DNA from: Iodidimonas nitroreducens
GTDB taxonomy: Bacteria > Pseudomonadota > Alphaproteobacteria > Sphingomonadales > Rhodothalassiaceae
Reading direction: 5' to 3' (one strand)
Assembly (NCBI RefSeq): GCF_008579165.1
Contig: NZ_BKCN01000007.1
Length of the DNA stretch: 64,000 nucleotides
A model generated the notes under the pieces. That model saw only the letters and a program-made list of their open reading frames with translations. It searched no databases and was not told the DNA's origin. This document shows, one piece after another, positions 1 to 9,701 of this stretch (position 1 is the stretch's first letter; each line of letters opens with the position of its first letter). The position numbers and the translations under genes are program-made.

Positions 1-762
1 CGCCGCCGGGCGGGGCCGGGTGATAGTTTCTGGCAGTTTCGCCCCTATGAACAGGGCGAGCACGCAGCCCAGATCGATTGGCGGCGTTCGGGGCGATCCG
101 ATATCCTTTATGTGCGCCAACAGGAATGGGAAACTGCCCAGAATATCTGGATCTGGATGGATCGTTCCGCCAGCATGCAGTTTGGATCGCGCCCCATGGC
201 CGACAGCAAGGCGGATCGGGCGATCCTTTTAGGGCTGGCCACCGCTCGCCTGCTTACGGCTGCGGGCGAACGGGTCGGGCTTTATGGGGTGCATGATCAG
301 GCCATGGGCGGGCGCTTTGGCCTGTCGCGCATGCTGGAAAGCCTTGAAAAAGATCGCCTGCATGATGATCCGCCTTTTCCCACCGCCACCGCTTTGCCCC
401 GTCATGCCCAGTTAATTTTGATCGGCGATTTTCTGGGGGAAAGCGATGAAACCCAAAACCGCCTGCGCCAATTGGTGGGTTTGGGGGTGAATGGCCATCT
501 TTTACAGATCATCGATCCCATCGAAGACGATTTCCCCTTTGCAGGCCGCATCCGATTTTCGGGAATGGAACAGGAAGCCCCCCTGATCATGGAACGCGCC
601 GAACAGGAAGCCGCCGCCTATCGCAGCCGGATGCGGGCCTGGATCGATCATCTGGGGGCCATGGCCCGCCGCGCCGGATGGACCCATAGCATCCATCGCA
701 CCGATCACAGCCCGGCCCAGGCTTTGCTCGGCCTGATCGCCCTCACCGGCAAGAGGGGCTGA
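1..762 (+). CDS. DUF58 domain protein, 5' partial
   Basis: The frame is open from base 1, so the start lies outside the window; about 253 residues are visible. The first 40 residues carry the DUF58 signature (GDSFWQFRPYEQGEHAAQ followed by IDWRRSGRSD). A von Willebrand A-like strand with a DxSxS metal-site pattern (MDRSASM) comes next. Proteins of this family usually sit beside a MoxR AAA+ ATPase and BatA-type membrane proteins, and are thought to help assemble or activate envelope or metalloenzyme complexes; that role is inferred from the family. The stop overlaps the next start (TGATG at 760-764), so the two are translationally coupled. A moxR gene would be expected just upstream, outside the window. 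Confidence 0.85.
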   Translation, partial: RRRAGPGDSFWQFRPYEQGEHAAQIDWRRSGRSDILYVRQQEWETAQNIWIWMDRSASMQFGSRPMADSKADRAILLGLATARLLTAAGERVGLYGVHDQAMGGRFGLSRMLESLEKDRLHDDPPFPTATALPRHAQLILIGDFLGESDETQNRLRQLVGLGVNGHLLQIIDPIEDDFPFAGRIRFSGMEQEAPLIMERAEQEAAAYRSRMRAWIDHLGAMARRAGWTHSIHRTDHSPAQALLGLIALTGKRG

Positions 763-3643
763 TGATTGGTTTAGGCCCCCTTGGTGTGCTGGGATTTACC
801 ACGCCTTTTGTGCTGCTGGGCCTGCTGGCCCTGCCGGTGATTTATTATCTGGTGCGGGCTTTGCCTCCCCAGCCCAAACGCCATCACTTCCCTCCCATTG
901 TTTTATTGGGTGATCTGGCGCACAGCGCCCCGCCCCCCGCCCGCACCCCGCCCTGGCTTTTGATCATGCGGCTGCTTTTGGCAGCACTTCTGGTGCTGGC
1001 CTTCAGTGGCCCGATCTTAAACCCCAGCACCGGGAAAGCGGATGGCAGCACGCCAACAGCCGTGGCGGATGAAGCCGCCCTTTTGATCGTGCTGGATGAT
1101 GGCTGGCAGGCCGCCAGCCGCTGGGACACGCGGATCGCTGAACTGGATCGCCTGCTGGCCACAGCCGCCCGGCAGCAAAGGCCGGTTCTTTGGCTGCGGA
1201 CCGCCCCGCCAATCAATGGCTGGCCCCAGGATCAGAACGAGGATGGGGATGGGGACGGCAACAGCATCAGCATCGAACCGCAGGCCGCCAGCGATCTGCG
1301 GGCCGCTTTGCCCGGCATCACCCCCCGCCCCTGGGCCCCGGATCATCGCCATCTTGCCCGTATTCTCGAAAGCATCGACCGGCCGATAGCCCAAAGCATC
1401 TGGATCAGCGATGGTCTGGATCATCCCGGCAGCGATGCGCTTTTATCACGCCTCGAGGATATGGGGCCGGTGCGCATTTTCACCGATCAGCCTGCCGATT
1501 ATCCGCTGGCGCTGTCTCCCCTCAGATCAACGGGCAGCGGGATGGCCACCACCATAAAGCGTCCGTCCCGCCCCATGCCCGCCGGGGCCATTCTGGAAGC
1601 GCGGGGCGCTGATGGCCGCCTTCTGGCCCAAATATCGGCGCTTTTTGCCGCCAATGAAACCACTGCCGAGGCGACATTTGATCTGCCCCGGGAAATCCGC
1701 AATCAGGTGGCGCGCATCGACATTGCCGATGAGCAAAGCGCCGGGGCAACGATCCTGCTCGATGGGCGATCCGGCAGGCCCGCCATCGGGCTGTTTTCCG
1801 GGGAAAGCGGATCGGCGCTTCAGCCCCTGCAATCACCGCTTTTTTATCTGCGCCGCGCCCTTGAGCCCTTTGCCGACCTTTCTGAAGGCCCGCCTGCCGC
1901 CCTTTTGCGGAAAAAGCCGGGGGTCATCATTCTTGCCGATATTGGCCGGATCGAGCCACAGACCGCCGAAAGCCTGAAGCTGTGGGTGGAGGATGGCGGG
2001 CTTTTGCTGCGCTTTGCCGGTCCGCATATGGCAGCCAGCCGCAATCAGCTCATCCGGTTGCCTTGCGATCAGGGGATCGGGCGGTGGGGGGCGCGCTCTC
2101 ATGGGAAAAACCGCAGGCATTAGGCAGCTTTAATCCTGATGGGCCTTTTGATGGGCTGCTCGCGCCCGATGATGTGACGGTGAGCCGCCAGTTGCTGGCC
2201 ATCCCGAATATCGATCTGGCAGAAAAAACATGGGCCCGGCTGGCCGATGGCACACCCCTTGTAACGGCCGCCCGCGAAGGCCAGGGCTGGATCGTATTCT
2301 TCCACACCACCGCCAATGCCGATTGGTCGTCTTTGGTTTTATCGGGCCTGTTTGTGGATATGCTGGAACGGCTTTTGCCCCTTGCTCAGGGCCGCCTTGA
2401 TGCTGTCTTTCAAAGCGGCGGAAACCGCAGTCTTGCCCATCAGGCTCTGCTCGATGGCTTTGGCCGATTGGAACCAGCTGCCTCCGGCATTGCCCCTATC
2501 CCCAGCAATGCTTTTGGTGATGTCGCCGCCTCTCCCCAGCATCCCCCCGGCCTTTATGGGGAGGCACAGGCTCCGCTCGCCCTCTCTATTGTGGCGGCGA
2601 ATGGCCCGGTGGATGCAGATTTCAGCTTCAAGGAAAGCACCCGGCCCATGATCTTTTTTGGTGGCGATGCGCCCGGGGAACGCCCCCTTGCGCCGATGCT
2701 GTTTTTCCTGATGAGCCTGTTGATCATCGCCGATATGCTGATCAGCCTTGGTCTGCGCGGGCTGCTGCCTTTTGGGCGGGCCAGAAGGGGTGCATCCAAA
2801 GCCTTCAGCGGGCGCGGGCTGGGGGTGCTGGCCGTGATCGGTCTTTCGGTTATGGGCCTAATGCTGGGCTTATCATGGTCTTCACCGGCGCAGGCGCAGG
2901 ATCGCCCGATTCTGGATGAGCAATTCGCCATCGATGCCACCACATCCACACGCATTGCCTATATCCGCACCGGCAATCCCGAAATCGATGCCCGCAGCCA
3001 TGCCGCCCTTTATGGTTTGCAGCGTGTTTTAGGCCTGCGCACGGCGGTCAAGCTGGGCAAGCCCATCGGCCTTGATCCCACCCGCGACCCTTTGGCGCTG
3101 TTTCCGCTGGTTTATTGGCCGATCACGGCGGATGCCCCGGCTTTGGACGCCAAAGCCCTTGATAATTTAAGCCGATTTTTGCGCAATGGCGGCATTGTTT
3201 TAATGGATACCGGCATCGATGACAGCACCAGCGATCCTTTGGGCCTTGAAAATCCAACCGCCCGCGAGGCCCTGCAGCGCACCGTGGGGATGCTTGATCT
3301 GCCCCAATTATTGCCGGTGGACCCCGATCATGTGCTGGCCCGCAGCTTTTATCTGCTCGATGATTTTCCCGGACGGCTCGCTGGCCGCACCTTATGGGCG
3401 ACCCGGGACTCTTTTGGCAAGGATGCCCTTGTCAGCCCGATTTTAATCGGCGGCCATGATTGGGCTTCGGCCTGGGCGCTCGATGAATTCGATCATTTCA
3501 TCGTGCCTCGCCTGCCCGGAGGGGCGCGCCAACGCGAACTGGCCTTTCGCTTTGGGGTCAATCTGGTGATGTATGCCCTGACCGGCACCTATAAAGCCGA
3601 TCAGCTTCATCTGCCCGCCCTGATCGACAGGCTGGGGGAATGA
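762..3643 (+). CDS. BatA/DUF4159 membrane protein (one frameshift)
   Basis: Reads as one protein of about 960 residues once a single base is restored. The N-terminus has a BatA-like segment with membrane helices near residues 10-30 and 67-85. Two further helices lie in the middle (near 2693-2770 and 2820-2880), and the last third is DUF4159 (AFSG... then RIAYIRTGNPEIDARSHAAL). The frame breaks at about 2054-2055: reading ATCCCGGTT instead of ATCCGGTT turns LIRLPCDQG into LIPVALRSGDRAVGG, which continues the downstream frame. This looks like a lost C in a CCC run, not a real gene split. It overlaps the DUF58 gene and is followed 7 bp later by another membrane protein, so the three form an operon of unknown function. 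Confidence 0.85.
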
Positions 3644-3650
3644 TCCGGTG

Positions 3651-5720
3651 ATGACCGCCTTATCGCTGAGCTTTGATCCCATCTTTCCCCAATGGGCCCT
3701 GATCCTTCTGGGGCTGTTGCTCGGGTTTGCCGGTGTTTATGCCCTGATCCGGCGGGCGCGCGGGCGCTGGGTGCGGCTGTTGTTCATCAGTGTCCTGCTG
3801 GCGGCCCTTGCCGGCCCGCAATTGATCAAAAAAGAACAAACCGCCCTGCCCGATATCACCCTGGCCATGGTGGATCGCAGTGCCAGCAATCGGCTGGATG
3901 GCCGCAAGGATGAAACCGACCGGGCGCTGGAAGCGCTGGCGCAAAATATACGCGAACAGGGCGGCGAATTGCGGGTGGTGACGAGCAATCCCGATGAAGA
4001 TCGCACCCGGCTGTTTGAGCCTTTGGCCGAAGCTTTATCGGCGGTGCCCAAAGATCAGCTTTCAGCCGCCGTGATCATCAGCGATGGCCGCATCGATGAT
4101 GCACAAGAAGCGCACCGCCTGATCGCCGCCGACCGCCCCATCCACAGCCTGATCACCGGGGATCGCAGCGCCATCGATCGGCGGATCAGGATCATTCGCG
4201 CCCCGGAATTCGGGCTGGTGGATCGCCCGGTGACATTGGAATTGAGCGTTGAAGAATACCCCGCCGCCGGCACCGAGCCGGTGGCCCTGACCATTCGGCA
4301 ATATGGCAAACCCGCGCAAACAAGGATGGTCGAGCCCGGCAAGCCGGTTTCCATCACCCTCATGCCCGAACGGCGGGGCGAGATGCTGGTGGAGGTCGAT
4401 GCCGCCCCCGCTGCGGGGGAAACGATCCTTGTCAATAATCGCGCGCTCTTTTCCATCAATGCGGTGCGGGATCGCCTGCGGGTGCTGCTGATTTCGGGCG
4501 AACCCCATCCCGGGGAACGGGTCTGGCGCGATACCCTCAATTCCGATCCGGCGGTGGATCTCATTCATTTCACCATCCTGCGCTTGCCCTCATCCCAAGA
4601 TCCCACGCCGGTGAGCCAGCTTTCCTTGATCCCCTTTCCCACCGAACAGCTTTTTGCCGAACAGCTTCATGATTTCGATCTGGTGATTTTTGATCGCTAT
4701 TCCTTGAGGGGGGTATTGCAGCCCCGCTATTTCACCAATCTGCTGGATTATGTGGAACAGGGCGGTGCCCTTTTCGTGGCCAATGGGCCGGAATATGCCG
4801 AAAGCCTGAGCCTTTATAACACCCCGCTGGCCAGTGTTCTGCCCGCCCGCCCCACCGGCCTTGTGAGCGAAAATGGCTATCGCCCCGCGCTCACAAGGAT
4901 TGGCCGCCGCCATCCGGTCAGCAAAAACCTTGCATCCTTTGAAGCCGGCGCAAGCGTGGCGATTGGGGATGAAGCCCAATGGGGGCGCTGGTTTCGCCTG
5001 ATCGACAGCAATGTGGATCAGGGACAGGTGCTTTTGGAAGGCCCCAATGCCATGCCTTTGCTGGTTTTAAACCATGCCGGCGAAGGGCGTATCGCTCAAT
5101 TGATGTCGGATCATATCTGGCTATGGGCGCGGGGGATCGAAGGCGGCGGCCCCTATCAGGAATTATTGCGCCGCTCGGTTCATTGGCTGATGAAAGAACC
5201 CGATCTGGAAGAAACCGCCCTTGAAGCCACCGCCGATGGCGATGAGATCAGGATCGAACGCCGCAGCCTGATGCCCGAACAAACCGAGGTGACGGTTGAA
5301 GCCCCCGATGGCACGCGCCGCACCGTGACCCTCACCCCTGATGCCGATGGGCTGGCCCGGGCCACCATCAGCGCCCCCGATCCGGGGCTTTATCGGGTGT
5401 TTGACACTGAGGACGAAGCGGTGGTGGGCACCGGCCCTGCGGGCGGACATGAATTGTCGCAAATCCTGCCCACCGATCAGATCGTGCGGGATCTGGCGCA
5501 GAAAACCGGCGGCGGGGTTTTCTGGCTGGAGGATGGCCTGCCCGATTTCCGCCATCCATCTGAAAAGGCCACCGCTTTTGGCGCGAATTGGATTGGATTG
5601 CCCAAGCGCAATGCCAGCCGCACCGATGCGCTCAGCCAAAGGCCGCTTTTGCCGCCCTTAATCTGGGCTTTGCTGCTGGGCGGCCTGCTGGCGATCACAT
5701 GGTGGCGCGAAAGCCGCTGA
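3651..5720 (+). CDS. Large membrane protein with GATase1-like middle domain
   Basis: A 689-residue protein starting at ATG 3651; a GTG lies directly before it. Two membrane helices are at residues about 15-32 and 42-58, and one at the extreme C-terminus (PPLIWALLLGGLLAITWW). The N-terminal soluble part has a VWA-like beginning (AMVDRSASNRLDG). The middle (about residues 270-470) looks like the class I glutamine-amidotransferase fold used non-catalytically (RVLLISGEPHPG, FDLVIFDRYSLRG). This is the usual third member of DUF58/DUF4159 clusters. It probably anchors a periplasmic or membrane complex, but no substrate can be named. The C-terminal end faces the convergent GNAT gene 11 bp away. Confidence 0.75.
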   Translation: MTALSLSFDPIFPQWALILLGLLLGFAGVYALIRRARGRWVRLLFISVLLAALAGPQLIKKEQTALPDITLAMVDRSASNRLDGRKDETDRALEALAQNIREQGGELRVVTSNPDEDRTRLFEPLAEALSAVPKDQLSAAVIISDGRIDDAQEAHRLIAADRPIHSLITGDRSAIDRRIRIIRAPEFGLVDRPVTLELSVEEYPAAGTEPVALTIRQYGKPAQTRMVEPGKPVSITLMPERRGEMLVEVDAAPAAGETILVNNRALFSINAVRDRLRVLLISGEPHPGERVWRDTLNSDPAVDLIHFTILRLPSSQDPTPVSQLSLIPFPTEQLFAEQLHDFDLVIFDRYSLRGVLQPRYFTNLLDYVEQGGALFVANGPEYAESLSLYNTPLASVLPARPTGLVSENGYRPALTRIGRRHPVSKNLASFEAGASVAIGDEAQWGRWFRLIDSNVDQGQVLLEGPNAMPLLVLNHAGEGRIAQLMSDHIWLWARGIEGGGPYQELLRRSVHWLMKEPDLEETALEATADGDEIRIERRSLMPEQTEVTVEAPDGTRRTVTLTPDADGLARATISAPDPGLYRVFDTEDEAVVGTGPAGGHELSQILPTDQIVRDLAQKTGGGVFWLEDGLPDFRHPSEKATAFGANWIGLPKRNASRTDALSQRPLLPPLIWALLLGGLLAITWWRESR

Positions 5721-5731
5721 TCTCCTGAGCC

Positions 5732-6247
5732 TTATCGCGTCACGGGTTCGAGCGCCAAAGGATCGGGCAGATCATCAAGGCTGCCAAAAGGCCCGCCCGC
5801 CGGATGATAAAGCAGGCGGATGGCATCAAACGGCCCGGGCAGATGGCATGTTTTTGGCAGAACCGGGCGAAACCCCACCCGGCCATAATAGCCGGGATCG
5901 CCGATCAGAAAAACCGGCCCTAAGCCTTTGGCCGATGCCAGATCAAGGCCATGGCGCATGAGCGCAGTGCCCGCCCCGGTGCCCGCGATGTGCTTTGCCA
6001 CAGCCAAGGGCCCCAAAAGCAGGCCATCATGGCGAAAATCCGCAGCCCTGATCACCAACGGCCAAAAGCGCACCGAGGCCAGCAGCCGATCCCCTTCACG
6101 CATCACAAAGCCCATATCCTGCAAAGGCGGGCAGTGATCGCGAAAGCGATAGGCCGTGCGCCCAAAACGATCAGCCCCGAAAAGATCATCGAGCAAAGCA
6201 TCAATAGCGGTCGCATCGTCTTCATGTTCCTGATCGAGCTGTCGCAT
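5732..6247 (-). CDS. GNAT family N-acetyltransferase (YhbS-like)
   Basis: About 171 residues from ATG 6247. I chose this start over a longer upstream one because an AAAAGGG-type ribosome site precedes it and the extra 60 residues look non-coding. The acetyl-CoA loop is visible as GTGAGTALMRHGL, followed by the GDPGYYGRVGFRP stretch that is typical of the YhbS-like branch. Members transfer an acetyl group from acetyl-CoA to an amine; the acceptor cannot be told from sequence. It is divergent from the glutathionyl-hydroquinone reductase, with a 179 bp shared promoter region. Confidence 0.8.
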   Translation of the reverse strand: MRQLDQEHEDDATAIDALLDDLFGADRFGRTAYRFRDHCPPLQDMGFVMREGDRLLASVRFWPLVIRAADFRHDGLLLGPLAVAKHIAGTGAGTALMRHGLDLASAKGLGPVFLIGDPGYYGRVGFRPVLPKTCHLPGPFDAIRLLYHPAGGPFGSLDDLPDPLALEPVTR

Positions 6248-6426
6248 CACCCTTTTGCCATCCCCTTCAAATGCCCCCCAAATAACAGTTTGTGATCGCC
6301 TTTTGCGGCATTGTTTGGCATTTCGCAACACTGCGTTTCGTTCACAGCCCATGACAAAAGCCAAGGACGACGCCATCTTGGAACCATGTACCCGATCAGG
6401 GATCGATCTCATCAAGGAGAAGCACA

Positions 6427-7407
6427 ATGGGTCTTTTGGTTGACGGACAATGGCAGGATGCCTGGTATGATACCAAATCCAATGGCGGGGCCTTCAAGCG
6501 CCCCGATACCCGCTTTCGCAATGGGATCAGCGCGGATGGCAGTGGCGATTTCTCGGCCGAGGCAGGGCGCTATCATCTTTATATCGCCCATGCCTGCCCC
6601 TGGGCCAATCGGGCAATGATCCTGCGCCATTTAAAGGGATTGCAGGATATCATCAGCGTTTCCGTGGTGCATTGGCATATGGATGATGAGGGCTGGCGCT
6701 TTGATGACAGCACCCCCGGCGCCACCATCGATCATATCCATGGCTTTCAGCGCCTGCATCAGGTTTATACGAAGTCCGATCCCCATTATAGCGGGCGGGT
6801 AACTGTGCCGGTTTTGTGGGACAAAAAAACCAGCCGGATCGTCAATAATGAATCGGCGGAAATCACCCGGATTTTGAATAGCGCTTTTGATACAGTACCG
6901 GGGATCGGCCATCCCGAGCGCGATTATTATCCCAAAGATCTGCAATTGGAGATCGATGCCATCAATGAACGCATCTATCATGCGATCAATAATGGCGTTT
7001 ACAAAGCGGGATTTGCCACCACCCAAAGCGCTTATGAAGAGGCCTTTGATGCCTTGTTTGAAACACTGGATGCGATGGATGAGCGGCTGGCCACCCGGCG
7101 CTATTTATTGGGCGAAAGATTGACCGAAGCCGATTGGCGGTTTTTTACCACCCTGGTGCGCTTTGATGCGGTTTATGTAGGGCATTTCAAATGCAACAAA
7201 AAGCGAATCGCCGATTATCCGCATCTTTCAGGCTATCTGCGCGAGCTGTATCAAATGCCCGGCATTGCCGATACTGTGGTTTTCGATCATATCAAGCTGC
7301 ATTATTATCAAAGCCATGGCAGCATCAATCCCACCGGCATCGTGCCCAAAGGCCCGGATCTGGATTTAGGGCAGCCCCATAATCGCAATCATCTCAAAGC
7401 GGCTTAA
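6427..7407 (+). CDS. Glutathionyl-hydroquinone reductase
   Basis: A 326-residue protein of the Xi-class glutathione transferase family (YqjG/ECM4-like). These enzymes reduce glutathionyl-hydroquinones, returning hydroquinone and glutathione disulfide, and so recycle quinone conjugates in the cytosol. The N-terminal thioredoxin-fold domain carries the catalytic cysteine in HACPWANRAM (near residue 60). The C-terminal helical domain has the family stretch RYLLGERLTEADWRFFTTLV. Length matches the family (310-330). The ATG at 6427 follows AAGGAG at 6414-6419. Its TAA stop shares bases with the stop of convergent msrB (TTAA at 7404-7407). The neighbouring reductases msrB and the ferredoxin-reductase-like gene suggest a stress-response setting, which is inference. 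Confidence 0.92.
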   Translation: MGLLVDGQWQDAWYDTKSNGGAFKRPDTRFRNGISADGSGDFSAEAGRYHLYIAHACPWANRAMILRHLKGLQDIISVSVVHWHMDDEGWRFDDSTPGATIDHIHGFQRLHQVYTKSDPHYSGRVTVPVLWDKKTSRIVNNESAEITRILNSAFDTVPGIGHPERDYYPKDLQLEIDAINERIYHAINNGVYKAGFATTQSAYEEAFDALFETLDAMDERLATRRYLLGERLTEADWRFFTTLVRFDAVYVGHFKCNKKRIADYPHLSGYLRELYQMPGIADTVVFDHIKLHYYQSHGSINPTGIVPKGPDLDLGQPHNRNHLKAA

Positions 7408-7832
7408 AGCTGTTTTGAAGGCGCATTGTTTTCGGGGTGAAAAACCAGCGACAGAGAATTGACGCAATAGCGCAAGCCAGTGGGCGGCGGGCCATCGGGG
7501 AACAGATGCCCCAGATGGCTTTCACACTGCCCACAGCGCAATTCTATGCGCACCATGCCATGGCTGGTATCGCGGATTTCCTCGATCTCCGCCCCTTCGA
7601 TGGCATCGAAAAAGGATGGCCAGCCCGATCCGCTGTCATATTTGCCATCGGATGAGAATAAAACCGCATCGCACCCCGCACAATGAAAGCGACCGGGCCT
7701 TTTTTCCCCCAAAAGGGCCCCGCTGAAAGGCGGCTCGGTGCCATGGCGGCGACAAACATAAAAGCGTTCCTCGCCCAATCGCGCCAGCCATTGGGAATCG
7801 CTTTCAGGCATAGTCTGGTGATCCCTGCTCAT
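7404..7832 (-). CDS. msrB: Peptide-methionine (R)-S-oxide reductase
   Basis: A 142-residue MsrB that reduces the R-epimer of methionine sulfoxide in proteins. Both zinc-binding CxxC pairs are present (CAGC and CGQC), and so is the catalytic cysteine in RYCVNSLSL near the C-terminus. DSGSGWPSF is the conserved substrate-side motif. The start at 7832 overlaps the stop of sppA by four bases (ATGA), so I rejected a start 27 bp further upstream. The overlap implies translational coupling with sppA. Confidence 0.93.
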   Translation of the reverse strand: MSRDHQTMPESDSQWLARLGEERFYVCRRHGTEPPFSGALLGEKRPGRFHCAGCDAVLFSSDGKYDSGSGWPSFFDAIEGAEIEEIRDTSHGMVRIELRCGQCESHLGHLFPDGPPPTGLRYCVNSLSLVFHPENNAPSKQL

Positions 7833-9681
7833 CCGCCACTCACCTCGCAGGCAAAGCACAGGCTATAGGCGCCTTTTGGATCGCGCATCCAGCCAAGGCT
7901 TTGCAGATGCCGCAGGATCGATTGTTCAATCCCGGCCACAGCCTGCATCAGCCCGCCCTTGTTGCCGCTGGCCAGCAGAGATCGGGGCAACAAAGCCGCC
8001 GCATCGCTTTCCGCCATCAGCTGCATCAAAAAGGCTTCAAAAGGATCGGGCTTTTCCGTGATATGGCGGATTTGATAGGCCCCGTCTTCAAGGCTGGCAA
8101 GGCTGGCTGCCGCCTTGATCGCCGCATCGAGCCCACCCAATTCATCCACCAGGCCCAGATCACGGGCGGTGCTGCCCGCCCACACCCGGCCCTGCGCCAC
8201 TTCATCCACGGCCTCAATGCTCATTCCCCGGCCTTCAGCCACGATGGAGAGAAATTTTTCATAGCCATCTTCGATGGAACCCTGAACCAAAGCCGCCACC
8301 GCAGGCGAAAGCGGCCGCGTTATGTCAAAAGCTCCGGCCAATTGCGAAGTGCCCACACCATCGCTATGCACCCCCAGTGACGCCAGCGACTCTTCAAAGG
8401 TTGCCACCAGACCGAATATGCCAATGGAACCGGTAATGGTTTCCGGCATCGCCAGATCTGATCGGCATTGGCGGAAATCCAATAACCGCCCGATGCCGCC
8501 ACCGAGCCGAAAGACGCCACCACCGGCTTGCCCGCCGCCTTCACTTCGAGCACCGCCTGGCGGATCAATTCCGAGGCAAAAGCGCTGCCGCCGGGGCTAT
8601 CGACACGCAAGACCAGCGCCTTCACCCGATCATTGGTGCGGGCTTCATGGATCAGCTTCAGGGCGCTTTCCGAGCCGATATCCCCCACCGGCGCCTCGCC
8701 CGGGATGATGGTGCCGCGCAAGGTTACCACGGCCAGAAGCGGTCCCTCTTTCTGTTCGGAGGTAGCGGGCTTTGTCTGCTTCAGATAAGCCTTGAGGCCG
8801 ATATGGCGATAGCGTCGTCTTTCTTACCGGCCAGATCCTGCAAGGCCGCAAGCGCTGCATGGCGGGTTTTCAAGGCATCCACCCATTTCAGATCCACCGC
8901 CATTTGCGCCATATCGCCGCCCGCTGCCGCCTGTGCTTCAACGATATTGGCCAGATGCCCCGACAAAGCCCCATCATCAAGGCCGCGCAGGCGGGTGATA
9001 TCGGCTTCATAGCTTTGCCACAGGCTATCGAGGAACGCGCGATTGGCCTCTTTGGCTTCATCCGACATCGAATCCCGGATATAGGCTCCACCGCCGATTT
9101 AAAGGTGCCAACACGGAAAACATGCACATTGGCTTTCAGCTTTGAAAGCGCTTCGGCAAAATAGGGCTGGAACGATCCATAGCCCGTGATCGTCATTCCG
9201 CCAGCCGGATTGAGCCAGATCTCATCGGCATGGGCCGCCAGATAATATTGGGATTGGGTATAGCTATCGCCATAGGCAATGATTTTTTTGCCGCTGTCCC
9301 GGAAGGCATCCAGCGCCTTTCCAAGGCTGTGGAGGGTCGCCGGGCCAGCCCCGTTAAAGCGTTCGAGATCCATGACCATCAAGCCGATTCGATCATCTTT
9401 CGCCGCACGATCAAGCCCTGCAAGCACGGTGCGCAAAGCGATTTCTTCGGGCTTTTCACCGCGCAGCACGTCCTCAAAGGAGGGCACAGCCTTTTCTTCA
9501 ACGATCCGGCCTTCAGGATTGAACAAAAGCGCGCCGCCATTGGCGATTTCGGCTGAGGCTTATCGCCCATCATCCCGCTCACGGAAATGATCAAGGTCAA
9601 AAACAGGATGAAAAAAACCAGCGCCGCCAATGTATTAAACGCGCGAATGGCCGACCAGATGAAACGGAATATGGCTTTCAT
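7829..9681 (-). CDS. sppA: Signal peptide peptidase SppA, 67K type (four frameshifts)
   Basis: With four single bases restored this is a 618-residue SppA, the same length as the E. coli protein. It is a membrane-bound serine/lysine protease that degrades cleaved signal peptides. An N-terminal helix (FNTLAALVFFILFLTLIISV) anchors it. The general-base lysine sits in VGTFKSAVEP and the nucleophilic serine in FGSVAASGGYWIS, the classic split catalytic dyad. Breaks lie near 9555, 9084, 8812 and 8452. For example, TGGGCGATG for TGGCGATG restores ADQIWAMPETITGS, and GAGCCCTAT for GAGCCTAT restores AVEPYIRDSMS. All are one-base losses, so the gene is probably intact in the organism. It follows the flavoprotein gene by 20 bp and overlaps msrB. 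Confidence 0.88.
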
Positions 9682-9701
9682 GAGATGAACATGGTCCCTA
9701 T

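Noticed and set aside
7829..9681. sppA as a decaying pseudogene
   Set aside because: All four breaks are one-base losses like those in essential genes, the catalytic Lys and Ser are intact, and the repaired length equals that of the E. coli protein.
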